Positions 17,779-26,640 of a stretch of 64,000 nt of DNA are shown here, piece by piece. The first letter of the stretch is position 1. Each line of letters starts with the position of its first letter. The translations under genes were made by a program, and so were the position numbers. The notes under the pieces were generated by a model. It searched no databases and was not told where the DNA came from. It was given only the letters and a program-made list of their open reading frames with translations. Source of the stretch: Streptomyces sp. CC0208 (GTDB taxonomy: Bacteria; Actinomycetota; Actinomycetes; Streptomycetales; Streptomycetaceae); the NCBI RefSeq assembly GCF_003443735.1, contig NZ_CP031969.1:2728001-2792000 (forward strand), written 5' to 3'.

Positions 17779-19041
17779 ATGTCCGCACTGAACACGCCCC
17801 TGCACGAGCTCGACCCGGAGATCGCGGCCGCGGTCGACGCCGAGCTGGTCAGGCAGCAGTCCACCCTCGAGATGATCGCCTCGGAGAACTTCGCTCCGCT
17901 CGCGGTCATGGAGGCCCAGGGCTCGGTCCTCACCAACAAGTACGCCGAGGGCTACCCGGGCCGCCGCTACTACGGCGGCTGCGAGCACGTCGACGTGGCC
18001 GAGCAGATCGCGATCGACCGGGTCAAGGAGCTGTTCGGCGCCGAGTACGCCAACGTGCAGCCCCACTCCGGTGCCTCCGCGAACCAGGCCGCCCTGTTCG
18101 CGCTGGCCCAGCCGGGCGACACCATCCTCGGTCTCGACCTCGCGCACGGTGGTCACCTGACCCACGGGATGCGGCTGAACTTCTCCGGCAAGCAGTTCAA
18201 TGTCGTCGCCTACCACGTGGACGAGTCGGGTCTCGTCGACATGGCCGAGCTGGAGAAGCTCGCGCGCGAGCACCGGCCGAAGGTGATCATCGCGGGCTGG
18301 TCCGCCTACCCGCGGCAGCTGGACTTCGCGGAGTTCCGCCGGATCGCCGACGAGGTCGAGGCGTACCTGTGGGTCGACATGGCCCACTTCGCCGGTCTGG
18401 TCGCGGCCGGGCTGCACCCGAACCCCGTCGAGCACGCCGACGTGGTCACCTCCACCACCCACAAGACGCTGGGCGGACCGCGCGGCGGGATCATCCTCGC
18501 CAAGCAGGAGTTCGCGAAGAAGCTGAACTCCTCCGTGTTCCCGGGCTTCCAGGGCGGTCCCCTGGAGCACGTGATCGCGGCGAAGGCGGTGTCCTTCAAG
18601 GTCGCGGCCTCCGAGGAGTTCAAGGAGCGCCAGCGGCGTACGGTGGACGGTGCGCGCATCCTCGCCGAGCGTCTGACGGCCGACGACGCCCGGGAGGCCG
18701 GGGTCAACGTGCTCTCCGGCGGCACCGACGTCCACCTCATCCTCGTCGACCTGCGCGAGTCCGAGCTGGACGGCAGGCAGGCCGAGGACCGTCTCCACGA
18801 GGTCGGCATCACGGTCAACCGCAACGCCGTCCCGAACGACCCGCGCCCGCCGATGGTGACGTCGGGCCTCAGGATCGGCACGCCCGCCCTGGCCACCCGC
18901 GGCTTCACGGCCGAGGACTTCGCCGAGGTCGCGGACGTCATCGCCGAGACCCTGAAGCCGTCGTACGACGTGGAGTCGCTGAAGGCCCGGGTCAAGGCCC
19001 TGGCGGACAAGCACCCGCTGTACCCCGGCCTGAACAAGTAG
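17779..19041 (+). CDS. glyA: serine hydroxymethyltransferase
   Basis: A 420-residue PLP enzyme interconverting serine and glycine with tetrahydrofolate. The PLP-binding lysine is K229 in [13 protein letters not shown]. Other conserved parts are [33 protein letters not shown] and the C-terminal [22 protein letters not shown] lies 12 nt before the ATG. It lies between gcvH and sdaA, so the cluster can convert glycine to serine and then to pyruvate. Streptomyces usually have another glyA; this copy probably serves catabolism. An intrinsic terminator follows 15 nt after the stop. Confidence 0.97.
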   Translation: MSALNTPLHELDPEIAAAVDAELVRQQSTLEMIASENFAPLAVMEAQGSVLTNKYAEGYPGRRYYGGCEHVDVAEQIAIDRVKELFGAEYANVQPHSGASANQAALFALAQPGDTILGLDLAHGGHLTHGMRLNFSGKQFNVVAYHVDESGLVDMAELEKLAREHRPKVIIAGWSAYPRQLDFAEFRRIADEVEAYLWVDMAHFAGLVAAGLHPNPVEHADVVTSTTHKTLGGPRGGIILAKQEFAKKLNSSVFPGFQGGPLEHVIAAKAVSFKVAASEEFKERQRRTVDGARILAERLTADDAREAGVNVLSGGTDVHLILVDLRESELDGRQAEDRLHEVGITVNRNAVPNDPRPPMVTSGLRIGTPALATRGFTAEDFAEVADVIAETLKPSYDVESLKARVKALADKHPLYPGLNK

Positions 19042-19056
19042 TTCGAGCAGTTCCGC

Positions 19057-19093
19057 GGTGGGGGCACCCGACGATGTGTGCCCCCACCTTTTT
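19057..19093 (+). terminator. intrinsic terminator/attenuator just before sdaA
   Basis: An 11-bp perfect stem GGTGGGGGCAC/GTGCCCCCACC followed by TTTTT, one of the few strong U-tract terminators in the window. The sdaA ribosome site AAGGAG starts 4 nt after the U-tract and the GTG start 15 nt after. There is no room for a separate promoter between them, so sdaA depends on read-through, or on a transcript from inside glyA that also crosses the hairpin. Confidence 0.85.
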
Positions 19094-19107
19094 GTGAAGG
19101 AGTTCCC

Positions 19108-20475
19108 GTGGCCATCTCGGTCTTCGACCTGTTCTCGATCGGCATCGGCCCGTCGAGCTCCCACACGGTCGGCCCGATGCGCGCGGCCCGCATGTTCGCC
19201 CGCCGCCTGCGCAACGAGGACCTGCTGCCGGCCGTCGCCTCGGTCCGCTGCGAGCTCTACGGCTCTCTGGGCGCGACCGGCCACGGCCACGGCACCCCGA
19301 AGGCGGTGCTGCTCGGCCTGGAGGGGGCGTCCCCGCGCACGGTGGACGTGGAGAACGCGGACGACCGGGTCGCGGAGATCAAGGCCGCGGGCGTCCTGAA
19401 GCTGCTCGGCGAGCGGGAGATCCCGTTCTCCTTCGACGACGACCTGGTCCTGCACCGCCGCAAGGCACTCCCGTACCACGCGAACGGCATGACGGTGTGG
19501 GCGTACGACGCCTCGGGCGCGGAACTGCTGTCCAAGACGTACTACTCGGTCGGCGGCGGCTTCGTCGTGGACGAGGACGCGGTCGGCGAGGACCGCATCA
19601 AGCTGGACGACACGGTGTTGAAGCACCCCTTCCGCACGGGTGACGAGCTGCTGCGCCTGACCAAGGAGACCGGCCTGTCGATCTCCTCCCTGATGCTGGA
19701 GAACGAGCGCGCCTGGCGCACCGAGGACGAGATCCGGGCCGGGCTGCTGGAGATCTGGCGCGTGATGCAGGACTGCGTATCCCGGGGCATGTCCCAGGAG
19801 GGCATCCTGCCGGGCGGTCTGCGGGTGCGCCGCCGCGCCGCCATGACGGCCCGTCAACTGCGGGCGGAGGGCGACGCGTTGGCCCACTCCATGGAGTGGA
19901 TCACGCTGTACGCGATGGCGGTCAACGAGGAGAACGCGGCCGGCGGCCGGGTGGTGACGGCCCCGACGAACGGCGCGGCCGGGATCATTCCCGCGGTCCT
20001 GCACTACTACATGAACTTCGTTCCCGGCGCGGACGAGGACGGCGTGGTCCGCTTTCTCCTCGCCGCGGGCGCCATCGGCATGCTCTTCAAGGAGAACGCC
20101 TCCATCTCCGGCGCCGAGGTCGGCTGCCAAGGCGAGGTCGGCTCCGCCTGCTCGATGGCCGCGGGCGCCCTCGCCGAGGTCCTCGGCGGCTCCCCCGAAC
20201 AGGTCGAGAACGCCGCCGAGATCGGCATGGAGCACAACCTGGGCCTGACCTGCGACCCGGTCGGCGGACTGGTCCAGATCCCCTGTATCGAGCGCAACGG
20301 CATGGCCGCGGTGAAGGCGGTCACGGCGGCGAAGATGGCGCTGCGCGGGGACGGCTCGCACATGGTGTCCCTGGACAAGGTCATCAAGACGATGAAGGAC
20401 ACCGGGGCGGACATGAGCGTGAAGTACAAGGAGACGGCTCGGGGCGGGCTGGCTGTGAACATCATCGAGTGCTGA
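19108..20475 (+). CDS. sdaA: L-serine ammonia-lyase (iron-sulfur, single chain)
   Basis: A 455-residue single-chain L-serine dehydratase with fused beta and alpha domains, deaminating serine to pyruvate. The N-terminus [18 protein letters not shown] is diagnostic. Cluster-binding cysteines lie in [17 protein letters not shown] and PCIERNG. The protein ends in Cys455, matching type II enzymes in which the C-terminal Cys caps the [4Fe-4S] cluster until serine displaces it (known from the Legionella enzyme). GTG at 19108 was chosen for the AAGGAG 5 nt upstream. A strong terminator lies immediately before the ribosome site, suggesting attenuation control. Confidence 0.96.
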   Translation: MAISVFDLFSIGIGPSSSHTVGPMRAARMFARRLRNEDLLPAVASVRCELYGSLGATGHGHGTPKAVLLGLEGASPRTVDVENADDRVAEIKAAGVLKLLGEREIPFSFDDDLVLHRRKALPYHANGMTVWAYDASGAELLSKTYYSVGGGFVVDEDAVGEDRIKLDDTVLKHPFRTGDELLRLTKETGLSISSLMLENERAWRTEDEIRAGLLEIWRVMQDCVSRGMSQEGILPGGLRVRRRAAMTARQLRAEGDALAHSMEWITLYAMAVNEENAAGGRVVTAPTNGAAGIIPAVLHYYMNFVPGADEDGVVRFLLAAGAIGMLFKENASISGAEVGCQGEVGSACSMAAGALAEVLGGSPEQVENAAEIGMEHNLGLTCDPVGGLVQIPCIERNGMAAVKAVTAAKMALRGDGSHMVSLDKVIKTMKDTGADMSVKYKETARGGLAVNIIEC

Positions 20476-20772
20476 GGTCCTCGCAGTAGGCCATCGCTCA
20501 CCTACTGGGGTCGTGCGCGCCGCCTCCGGAGGTTCCTTCAGTGCCGTGCCGTGCCCCCAGCCCTCGCGGTCGACAAACCGCTCTACCTCGGGCATGACAG
20601 ACCTGTACGGCGTGTCCCTCGCATTCCGCCCCACCGTTCCCCCGGAGGTGGAGGTCGGAGCAGGCGGACGTACTGCCCAGGTCCGGGGCTCCTGGTGGGC
20701 GAGGTTCTCCCGCCGGGCATGTGGGGCATCATCAACGTCCGTTCCCCCACTCTCACTTCGAGGAGCCCCCAC
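20476..20772 (+). other. 297-nt gap between sdaA and the lysozyme gene
   Basis: Contains a short 7-bp hairpin CAGTAGG...CCTACTG (20484-20507) just after sdaA, with no U-tract, possibly a weak terminator. The rest presumably holds the lysozyme promoter. No coding frame here looks real. Confidence 0.5.
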
Positions 20773-21330
20773 ATGCTCCGCGGCATCGATGTCAGCGCCT
20801 ACCAGTCCTCCGCCTTCAGCACCGAAGGGCTCTCCTTCGTCTTCATCAAGGCGACGGAGGGCCGCTCCTACACCAACCCGAAGCTCTCGGCGCAGACCAA
20901 GCACGCCCGTGACGCCGGGCTGGTCGTCGGCTTCTACCACTTCCTGTGGCCCGGCAACCTCACCGCGCAGGCCGAGTACTTCGTCAAACACGCCCCCGAG
21001 AAGGGCGGCGACATCCTCGCGGTCGACTGGGAGACCACGGGCGACGGCACGCACGCGAGCAACGCGGAGAAGGACTCCTTCATCCGCAAGGTGCGCCAGC
21101 TCCGCCCGAACAACCGGGTCGTCCTCTACACGAACCGGCACTACTGGCTGAACGTCGACACCACGTCGTACGCCGGCGACGGGCTCTGGATCGCCGACTA
21201 CGTCACCGCCGGCAAGCCCCGCATCAAGGCGAAGTGGCGCTTCCACCAGTACACCGACGACCCGGTGGACAAGAACGTCGCCGACTTCGCGAGCAAGGCG
21301 GCCCTGCGCGAGTGGGCGGCCGACGCCTGA
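20773..21330 (+). CDS. GH25 lysozyme-like muramidase without signal peptide
   Basis: A 185-residue glycoside hydrolase family 25 domain. GIDVSAYQ with Asp6 starts the barrel, FIKATEGRSYTNP and GFYHFL follow, and AVDWET holds the second catalytic acidic pair. The fold is complete, but the protein starts directly with the catalytic domain and has no recognisable signal peptide or wall-binding domain. It must act inside, leave by another route, or be released on lysis. AGGAG lies 7 nt before the ATG. Downstream, the MOSC gene starts 27 nt after its stop from its own probable leaderless promoter. Confidence 0.88.
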   Translation: MLRGIDVSAYQSSAFSTEGLSFVFIKATEGRSYTNPKLSAQTKHARDAGLVVGFYHFLWPGNLTAQAEYFVKHAPEKGGDILAVDWETTGDGTHASNAEKDSFIRKVRQLRPNNRVVLYTNRHYWLNVDTTSYAGDGLWIADYVTAGKPRIKAKWRFHQYTDDPVDKNVADFASKAALREWAADA

Positions 21331-21345
21331 CCCGCGCCCCGCCCG

Positions 21346-21351
21346 TAGGCT
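21346..21351 (+). promoter_or_regulatory. -10 box for a leaderless MOSC mRNA
   Basis: TAGGCT fits the Streptomyces TANNNT -10 and lies 6 nt before the MOSC ATG, which has no Shine-Dalgarno sequence. Transcription would start at the ATG itself. No clear -35 is seen. Confidence 0.5.
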
Positions 21352-21357
21352 TGCCAT

Positions 21358-21900
21358 ATGGGCGGGAAGATCACTGCGGTCAGCAGCAACGGGACGTACT
21401 CCTTCACCAAGCCGAACCGGGAGAGCATCACCCTGCTCGCCGGATTCGGGGTGGAGGGGGATGTTCATGGCGGGGCCACGGTGAAGCACCGTTTCCGGAT
21501 GAAGAAGGACCCCTCGCAGCCGAACCTCCGGCAGGTGCACCTCATGCACGAGGAACTGTTCGACGAGGTACGGCGGGCCGGGTTCGAGGTGGCCGCGGGA
21601 GAGCTCGGCGAGAACGTCACCACGCGGGGGATCGACCTGCTCGCGCTGCCCCGCGGTACGCGGCTGCGGCTCGGCGAGACGGCCGTCGTCGAGGTGACCG
21701 GGCTGCGGAACCCGTGCGCGCAGATCGACCGGTTCCAGAAGGGGCTGATGAAGCAGGTCGTGGGCCGGAGTGAGGACGGCCGGGCGCTGTTCAAGTCCGG
21801 GATCATGGCGGTCGTGCTCGCAGGCGGCGTGGTGCGGGCCGGGGATGCCGTGGCAGTCGAGCTGCCCGAGGGCCCGCACCTGGCCCTGGAGATCGTCTAG
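21358..21900 (+). CDS. MOSC-domain protein
   Basis: A 180-residue protein consisting of a single MOSC domain, the fold used by molybdenum-cofactor sulfurases and YiiM-type proteins. GFGVEGDVHGG near residues 29-39, QVHLMHEE and GELGENVTTRGIDLLALPRGT are typical. The conserved Cys sits in LRNPCAQID. It probably binds molybdenum cofactor or carries sulfur, but stand-alone MOSC proteins are poorly defined. The ATG has no ribosome site and a -10 hexamer lies 6 nt upstream, so translation is probably leaderless. Confidence 0.87.
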   Translation: MGGKITAVSSNGTYSFTKPNRESITLLAGFGVEGDVHGGATVKHRFRMKKDPSQPNLRQVHLMHEELFDEVRRAGFEVAAGELGENVTTRGIDLLALPRGTRLRLGETAVVEVTGLRNPCAQIDRFQKGLMKQVVGRSEDGRALFKSGIMAVVLAGGVVRAGDAVAVELPEGPHLALEIV

Positions 21901-21905
21901 CCAGC

Positions 21906-21940
21906 GAAGGGGGCGTCCCGGACTGCCGGTCGCCCCCTTC
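21906..21940. terminator. convergent terminator between MOSC and cabC
   Basis: A 10-bp perfect stem GAAGGGGGCG/CGCCCCCTTC between the convergent ends of the MOSC and cabC genes; it can serve both strands. Confidence 0.75.
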
Positions 21941-21950
21941 CGTGTATGCC

Positions 21951-22169
21951 CTACTTGTTCAGGTAGGCCCAGAACTCGTCGAACGACAGGAGCTTGTCGC
22001 CGTTGAGGTCGCGGCTCTTGATGATCGCCTCGGCGACCGACTCGGTCACGTTCCAGTCGCCGCCCTGGGCCAAGGCGGACTTGAATTCGGCGGCGGTGAT
22101 GGTGCCGTCACCGTCCGCATCGATCCGCTCGAACTGCTTGCGTGCTTCCTCGATGTCGATGTGCGCCAC
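21951..22169 (-). CDS. cabC: EF-hand calcium-binding protein CabC
   Basis: A 72-residue acidic protein with two EF-hands. The first loop is DADGDGTITAAE (residues 17-28), canonical at all calcium-ligand positions. The second is DLNGDKLLSFDE (54-65), also a full 12-residue loop. Size and sequence match Streptomyces CabC, a small calmodulin-like protein reported to affect calcium handling and aerial development. GTG start with AAAAGGGG upstream. The gene stands alone on the minus strand between convergent MOSC and divergent acetyltransferase genes. Confidence 0.85.
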   Translation of the reverse strand: MAHIDIEEARKQFERIDADGDGTITAAEFKSALAQGGDWNVTESVAEAIIKSRDLNGDKLLSFDEFWAYLNK

Positions 22170-22343
22170 CGGTCCGCCCCTTTTCTTGCCTTTGTCGTGT
22201 CCTGCTGGCTTGCTGCCGCAGGTCAGATTAGCGGCCCGGCGCGATCTCCGGTGCGGCGCCCACCCGGGGAAACGGCGGTGCCGTGCTCGATCATGTCTGC
22301 GAGTGTGGACCTTCCAGGGGGCGCGGACTCGGGGAGCGGTGTG

Positions 22344-23024
22344 ATGGAGACCTTGCGGGACATTCTCGACGCGGCGGCCCGCGGGGTGTTCCCGCCCGCG
22401 GACGGCGGCACGACGGTCGTACCGCAGGCGTGTCACCGGGACGCGGGCGTGCTGTCCTTCACGGCGCACTCGGTCGTGTTCACCGACGAGGACCCGGAGT
22501 GGGTCCACGCCACCCTGCGCGGCCTGGACTGCGACGCGCTGGCCGCGACCCTGAACCCGCGGTTCCTGACCGCCTTCCTGGACCGGACCGGGCGCAGGTC
22601 GGAGACCGTCGACGCGATGCTGGTCGGCGACCCGCTGCCGGGCGGACCGCCGCTCGCGCTGCGGGAGATCGAGGACGCACACCATCCCCGCATCGCGTAC
22701 GCCCGCAGGCGGCGCGACGACATTCGCGCCTGGACGGCGGAGGGCGGGGTGCTGGTGACGGGGCGGGGCGTCGGCGGCCGGCTGGAGGTCTCGGTCGAGG
22801 TGGACGCGGACGTACGGCACCGGGGGCTGGGGCGGGCGCTGGTGACCGCGGCCAGGCATCTGGTCGCGGAGCCGCTGTGGGCCCAGGTCTCGCCGGGGAA
22901 CGCCCGCAGCATGCGGGCGTTCCAGGCGGCCGGTTACCGTCCGGTGGGCGCGGAGGCGGTGCTGCTGGCCCCGGCCCCACGGGGCGTCGACGGCTCAGCG
23001 GAAGATGCCGGTGTGACCGAGTGA
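22344..23024 (+). CDS. GNAT-family acetyltransferase
   Basis: A 226-residue protein whose C-terminal half is a GNAT domain. The acetyl-CoA-binding loop DADVRHRGLGRALVTAA is of the RxxGxG/A type, followed by PLWAQVSPGNARSMRAFQAAGYRPVGAE, the typical final strand and helix. The N-terminal 120 residues are less conserved and probably recognise the substrate, which is unknown. ATG at 22344 (an adjacent GTG at 22341 is equally possible), with GGGGAG upstream. Its 3' end overlaps the convergent lipoprotein gene by 30 bp. Confidence 0.85.
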   Translation: METLRDILDAAARGVFPPADGGTTVVPQACHRDAGVLSFTAHSVVFTDEDPEWVHATLRGLDCDALAATLNPRFLTAFLDRTGRRSETVDAMLVGDPLPGGPPLALREIEDAHHPRIAYARRRRDDIRAWTAEGGVLVTGRGVGGRLEVSVEVDADVRHRGLGRALVTAARHLVAEPLWAQVSPGNARSMRAFQAAGYRPVGAEAVLLAPAPRGVDGSAEDAGVTE

Positions 23025-24194
23025 GTACCGGCCCGGCTGGGGGTACACCGCGAGCCCGTGCGGTCCGCTGCCGACCTTGACGCGGGCGAGCTGGGCGCCG
23101 GTGCGGGTGTCGATGGCGTAGACCTCGGCGTTGTAGCGGCCGGACAGCCACAGGACCTTGCCGTCGGCGGAGACGCCGCCCATGTCGGGGCTGCCGCCGT
23201 CGGGCAGGTGCCACTTCTTGGTGACCCTGTTCTCGGTGAAGTCGAAGACGGAGACGGTTCCTTCGCCGCGGTTGGAGACGTACATCTCGCGGGAGTCGCG
23301 GCTGATGTAGAGGCCGTGGGTGCCCTTGCCGGTGGGCAGCAGCGTCGGCTTGTCGAAGGTGTCGCCGTCCAGGACCCAGACCCCGTCGGCCATCATGTCC
23401 GCGACGTAGAACCGCTTCCCGTCCGGCGAGACCTTGACGTCCTGCGGCATGGCCCCGCGGAAGGGGAGCTTCTGCTGCCCGATCACCTTCATCTTCTCGG
23501 TGTCGACCTTCAGCAGCTCTCCGCTGAACTCGCAGGACACGATGAAGTACCTCCCGTCCAGGGAGAAGTCGGCGTGGTTGACGCCGTAGCAGCTGACCGG
23601 AACCGTCTTCTTCCGCTCCATCGTGTGCGGGTCGCGGAAGACGAGTTCACGGTCGAGGGAGGCCATCACGACGGCGTATCTGCCGTTGGGCGTGAAGTAG
23701 AGGTTGTACGGGTCGTGCACCTCGACGGGCTTGCCCGCCCTCCCGGTGCTCGGGTCGATCGGGGTCAGGGTGTTCCCGCGGTCGTTGTTGACCCAGAGGG
23801 TCTTCATGTCCCAGGAGGGCACGACGTGCTGGGGCTGCCGCCCGACACGGATCGTGTCGACGATCTCGTACGTCCTCGGGTCGATCACGGAGACGGTGTC
23901 GGACTCGGTGTTGGGCACGTAGACCCGCGACGGGAAGTCCTTGACCACCGGTGACAGCTTGTTCGGCCGGTCGGCGGCGTAGACGTCCCGCGGGTCCAGG
24001 ACGGGCGGCATCCCGGGCAGCCCGTGGACCTGCGCCTTCACCGGTTTCGCCGGGGCCGGGACGGCCGCCTTGGTGCCACGGGCCCGGTCCGTCCCGTCCT
24101 TGGCCCCGGTGCCGCAGGCGGCGAGGGCGACGAACGCGGCGCCCGCGATCAGGGTGCTCTTCACAAGGGTGCGCTGCAATGGAGTGGGGGGCAT
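22995..24194 (-). CDS. YVTN beta-propeller lipoprotein
   Basis: A 399-residue lipoprotein with signal peptide and lipobox LAAC (Cys27), an Ala/Pro/Lys linker and a beta-propeller. Repeating blades carry the YVTN-type pattern, e.g. VYVPNTESDTVSVIDPRTYE, VWVLDGDTF and MYVSNRGEGTVSVFDF. Such propellers usually bind proteins or glycans outside the cell. ATG overlaps the TGA of the deacetylase-like gene (TGATG), so the two are translationally coupled and probably act together at the cell surface. Its end overlaps the convergent acetyltransferase gene by 30 bp. Confidence 0.88.
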   Translation of the reverse strand: MPPTPLQRTLVKSTLIAGAAFVALAACGTGAKDGTDRARGTKAAVPAPAKPVKAQVHGLPGMPPVLDPRDVYAADRPNKLSPVVKDFPSRVYVPNTESDTVSVIDPRTYEIVDTIRVGRQPQHVVPSWDMKTLWVNNDRGNTLTPIDPSTGRAGKPVEVHDPYNLYFTPNGRYAVVMASLDRELVFRDPHTMERKKTVPVSCYGVNHADFSLDGRYFIVSCEFSGELLKVDTEKMKVIGQQKLPFRGAMPQDVKVSPDGKRFYVADMMADGVWVLDGDTFDKPTLLPTGKGTHGLYISRDSREMYVSNRGEGTVSVFDFTENRVTKKWHLPDGGSPDMGGVSADGKVLWLSGRYNAEVYAIDTRTGAQLARVKVGSGPHGLAVYPQPGRYSLGHTGIFR

Positions 24195-24931
24195 CAGCTG
24201 AACAACTCCGTGGTGGTCACCGCGGCCAGGCCGCGCCGGTCGAGTTCTTCCAGTACGACGGGGAGGGCGGCGACCGTGTCGTCGTACCCGAAGTGCAGGC
24301 TCACCACGGATCCTTCGCGGATCTCGGCGAGGACCTTGCGGGCGACGGCGGCGGCGCCGGGCGAGGTGAAGTCGAGGGAGTCGACGTCGTAGGAGAGGAC
24401 ATGGGGGTAGCCGGCCTCCTGGGCCAGCCGCGTGACGAGCGGGGAGGCGGTGGGCGAACGGGAGGGGCGGAACCAGCTCCCCACCGACCCGGTGAGCCGC
24501 TTCAGGCGCTCCGCGCACCCGGCGATCTCCGCTCTGGCCTCCGCCTCGGACATCGCGTTGATGTCGAGGTGGCGGAGGGTGTGGTTGCCGAGGTCGTGGC
24601 TGCCGTCGCGGATCCGGCGAGCGAGGTCGGGGTGCGCGTCGAGCCAGGTCCCGACGGCCAGCACGGTGACGCGCGCCCCGTGCTTCTCGGCCTCGGTGAG
24701 CAGGGCGCGGGCGGTGGCCGGATCGCCGCCGCCGTGGAAGGTGAGGGCGACCCGGGGACGGTCCCGGGGACCGTGGGTGAGCTGGGCGGGCAGGGCGGGC
24801 GGGGCCGGGGCCCTGCTGGAGGCGGGCACGGGATGGGCGACGGCATTCCTGGTCGCACATCCGGCGGCCAACGCCAGCCCGGCGCCGGCGAGAAGCACGG
24901 CTCGACGTTCGGTAGCGGTCACCCGCCCCAT
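24194..24931 (-). CDS. divergent polysaccharide deacetylase (NodB) homologue
   Basis: A 245-residue exported protein. An N-terminal signal (RRAVLLAGAGLALAAGC, lipobox-like AAGC) precedes a NodB-fold domain. Motif 2 is intact as NHTLRH (metal-binding His pair). Motif 1, normally TFDDGP with the catalytic base and metal-binding Asp, reads TFHGGGDP. It may use a displaced Asp or may only bind glycans. Motif 3 (SWFRPSRSP) is recognisable. It is first in a coupled pair with the beta-propeller lipoprotein gene. The ATG lacks a clear ribosome site. Confidence 0.82.
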   Translation of the reverse strand: MGRVTATERRAVLLAGAGLALAAGCATRNAVAHPVPASSRAPAPPALPAQLTHGPRDRPRVALTFHGGGDPATARALLTEAEKHGARVTVLAVGTWLDAHPDLARRIRDGSHDLGNHTLRHLDINAMSEAEARAEIAGCAERLKRLTGSVGSWFRPSRSPTASPLVTRLAQEAGYPHVLSYDVDSLDFTSPGAAAVARKVLAEIREGSVVSLHFGYDDTVAALPVVLEELDRRGLAAVTTTELFS

Positions 24932-24973
24932 TTAAGGCGTTATGGCGGTGATTGCCGCTGACCGACCCACCGG

Positions 24974-25477
24974 CTACCTGTCGGCCACCCGCATCTCGAA
25001 CCACGTCGTCTTGCCGCGAGGCAGCAGGTCGACGCCCCAGCGGTCGGACAGCTTGTCCACGAGGAACAGTCCCCGCCCGCTGACATCCGTCTCCTGCACC
25101 GGCAGCAGGCAGGGCAGTCCGCGCGAGGGGTCACGGACCTCTATGCGGATCCACCCCCGCCGACGCCGCATCCGCAGGCCGAACACCCGTGCCCCCGTGT
25201 GCCGCACCGCGTTGCCGACGAGTTCGGACACGAGGAGGACCGCGTCCTCGGTCATCTTCGGGGTGAGCCCCCAGTGCCGAAGAACGATCACCTGGGTCAA
25301 GCGCCGCGCGGTCGCCGCGGACTCCGGGCGGGAGGGCAGCGGGACCTCTGCCTCGGTGGGGTTTCCGAACAGTTCGAGCGCCTTCAGTGCGTGCTCGTCC
25401 TCGACCGCCGGAGACCAGCGCGCCGCCGTCAGACGGTTGTCTCCCCGCGGCTGTTCGAAACCCTCCAGCCCCGCCAT
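24974..25477 (-). CDS. RsbW/SpoIIAB-like ATP-binding protein (HATPase_c_2)
   Basis: A 167-residue protein with a GHKL ATPase domain: N box ELVGNAVRHTGA, a DPSRGLP segment at the usual G1 position, and G2 box GRGLFLVDKLSDRWGV. This is the size and type of the many Streptomyces regulatory ATPases related to anti-sigma kinases. Typical partners (anti-anti-sigma factor, sigma factor or PP2C phosphatase) are not adjacent, so its target is unknown. ATG at 25477 with GATGGGGG upstream was chosen; a TTG at 25636 would add about 53 residues of less convincing sequence. Confidence 0.82.
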   Translation of the reverse strand: MAGLEGFEQPRGDNRLTAARWSPAVEDEHALKALELFGNPTEAEVPLPSRPESAATARRLTQVIVLRHWGLTPKMTEDAVLLVSELVGNAVRHTGARVFGLRMRRRRGWIRIEVRDPSRGLPCLLPVQETDVSGRGLFLVDKLSDRWGVDLLPRGKTTWFEMRVADR

Positions 25478-25739
25478 GCCCCCATCATGGCCGCCCGCAG
25501 CGTCCTCCGGGGCCGTTCCTGACGAATACGCCCCCCGGAATGCGCCGTTCCGAAGAGGCTCATCGGCATATGCCACAGGCACTTCGGCGTCGTCAACAGC
25601 CCGTCTGACCTGCAGCGGAGGCTCACTGGGAGGCAATCGACGGACTCCCTCGACAAGGCAGACTTAAGGTTGCGTTAAGGCTCCCATAATCCGCCCCATC
25701 GAGGGACTCGGATCAGACATCGTGTCAATTGCAAGTGGT

Positions 25740-26507
25740 TCAGAGGAATTTCGCCTTGCCGGGGCCCTCCTCGACGAAGCTCTTCATGCCCCGCTCGCGG
25801 TCCTCGGTGGCGAACAGGCCTGCGAACCAGTTCCGTTCCACCGCGAGGCCCGTCTCGATGTCGGTCTCAAGACCCGTGTCGATCGACTCCTTGGCGGCGC
25901 GCAGCGCGATCGCCGGGCCCTGTGCGAGCTTCGCCGCCCAGGCGTGCGCCTCGGCGTACACCTCGCCGGCGGGTACGACCCGGTCCACGAGGCCGAGCGC
26001 CAGCGCCTCGTCGGCCTTGACCATACGGCCCGTGAAGATCAGGTCCTTCGCCCTGGACGGGCCGACCAGCCGGGCCAGGCGCTGGGTGCCGCCCGCGCCG
26101 GGGATCAGACCGAGCAGGATCTCGGGCTGCCCCAGCTTGGCGTTCTCCGCGGCGATCCGGAAGTCCGCGCACAGCGCGAGCTCGCAGCCGCCGCCCAGGG
26201 CGTATCCGGTGACGGCCGCGACGACCGGCTTGGGGATGCGGGCCACGGCCGTGAACGAGTCCTGGAGGGCGCGGGCGCGCAGGACCATCGCGGTGTGGTC
26301 CATGGCCTGCATCTCCTTGATGTCCGCGCCGGCCGCGAACACCTTCTCCCCGCCGTACACGATCACGGCGCGCACGTCCTCGCGCCGGGTCGCCTCCTCG
26401 GCGAGCTCCTTCAGCCGGTCCTGGGTGGCCACGTCCAGCGCGTTCATGGGCGGGCGGTCCAGACGGATGGTGCCGACGCCTTCGGCGACTTCGAGATTCA
26501 CGGTCAT
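25740..26507 (-). CDS. enoyl-CoA hydratase/isomerase family protein
   Basis: A 255-residue crotonase-fold enzyme. The oxyanion-hole segment is FAAGADIKEM, and the two catalytic glutamates typical of hydratases are present in GGGCELALCADFRIA and GQPEILLGLIPGAGGTQRL. It probably hydrates trans-2-enoyl-CoA in beta-oxidation or a related pathway. It is monocistronic by position. The ATG lacks a good ribosome site, and a TAACCT hexamer lies 6 nt upstream, suggesting a leaderless mRNA. Confidence 0.93.
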   Translation of the reverse strand: MTVNLEVAEGVGTIRLDRPPMNALDVATQDRLKELAEEATRREDVRAVIVYGGEKVFAAGADIKEMQAMDHTAMVLRARALQDSFTAVARIPKPVVAAVTGYALGGGCELALCADFRIAAENAKLGQPEILLGLIPGAGGTQRLARLVGPSRAKDLIFTGRMVKADEALALGLVDRVVPAGEVYAEAHAWAAKLAQGPAIALRAAKESIDTGLETDIETGLAVERNWFAGLFATEDRERGMKSFVEEGPGKAKFL

Positions 26508-26513
26508 GCCAGC

Positions 26514-26519
26514 AGGTTA
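26514..26519 (-). promoter_or_regulatory. -10 box for a leaderless enoyl-CoA hydratase mRNA
   Basis: Read on the minus strand, TAACCT (TANNNT) is followed by GCTGGC and then the ATG at 26507. The spacing would put the transcription start at or next to the start codon. No matching -35 was found. Confidence 0.4.
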
Positions 26520-26589
26520 ACGGCGACTAACGGCGACCGGCCGGGTGCGGTCGCTCACATTCGGCCGGCGCGGCACGCCACCGACGACG

Positions 26590-26625
26590 GCGGCCCCGGT
26601 GTCGTATCCGCAACACCGGGGCCGC
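26590..26625 (-). terminator. terminator of the first L,D-transpeptidase gene
   Basis: A 13-bp perfect inverted repeat, GCGGCCCCGGTGT paired with ACACCGGGGCCGC, around a 10-nt loop. It begins 15 nt after the transpeptidase stop codon. Confidence 0.78.
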
Positions 26626-26640
26626 TGAGCGCCACAGGTC

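Noticed and set aside
17410..21879. A 4.5-kb minus-strand open frame opposite gcvH, glyA, sdaA and the lysozyme gene
   Set aside because: It is antisense to clearly real enzymes, has wrong third-position composition for a gene and encodes no known domain.
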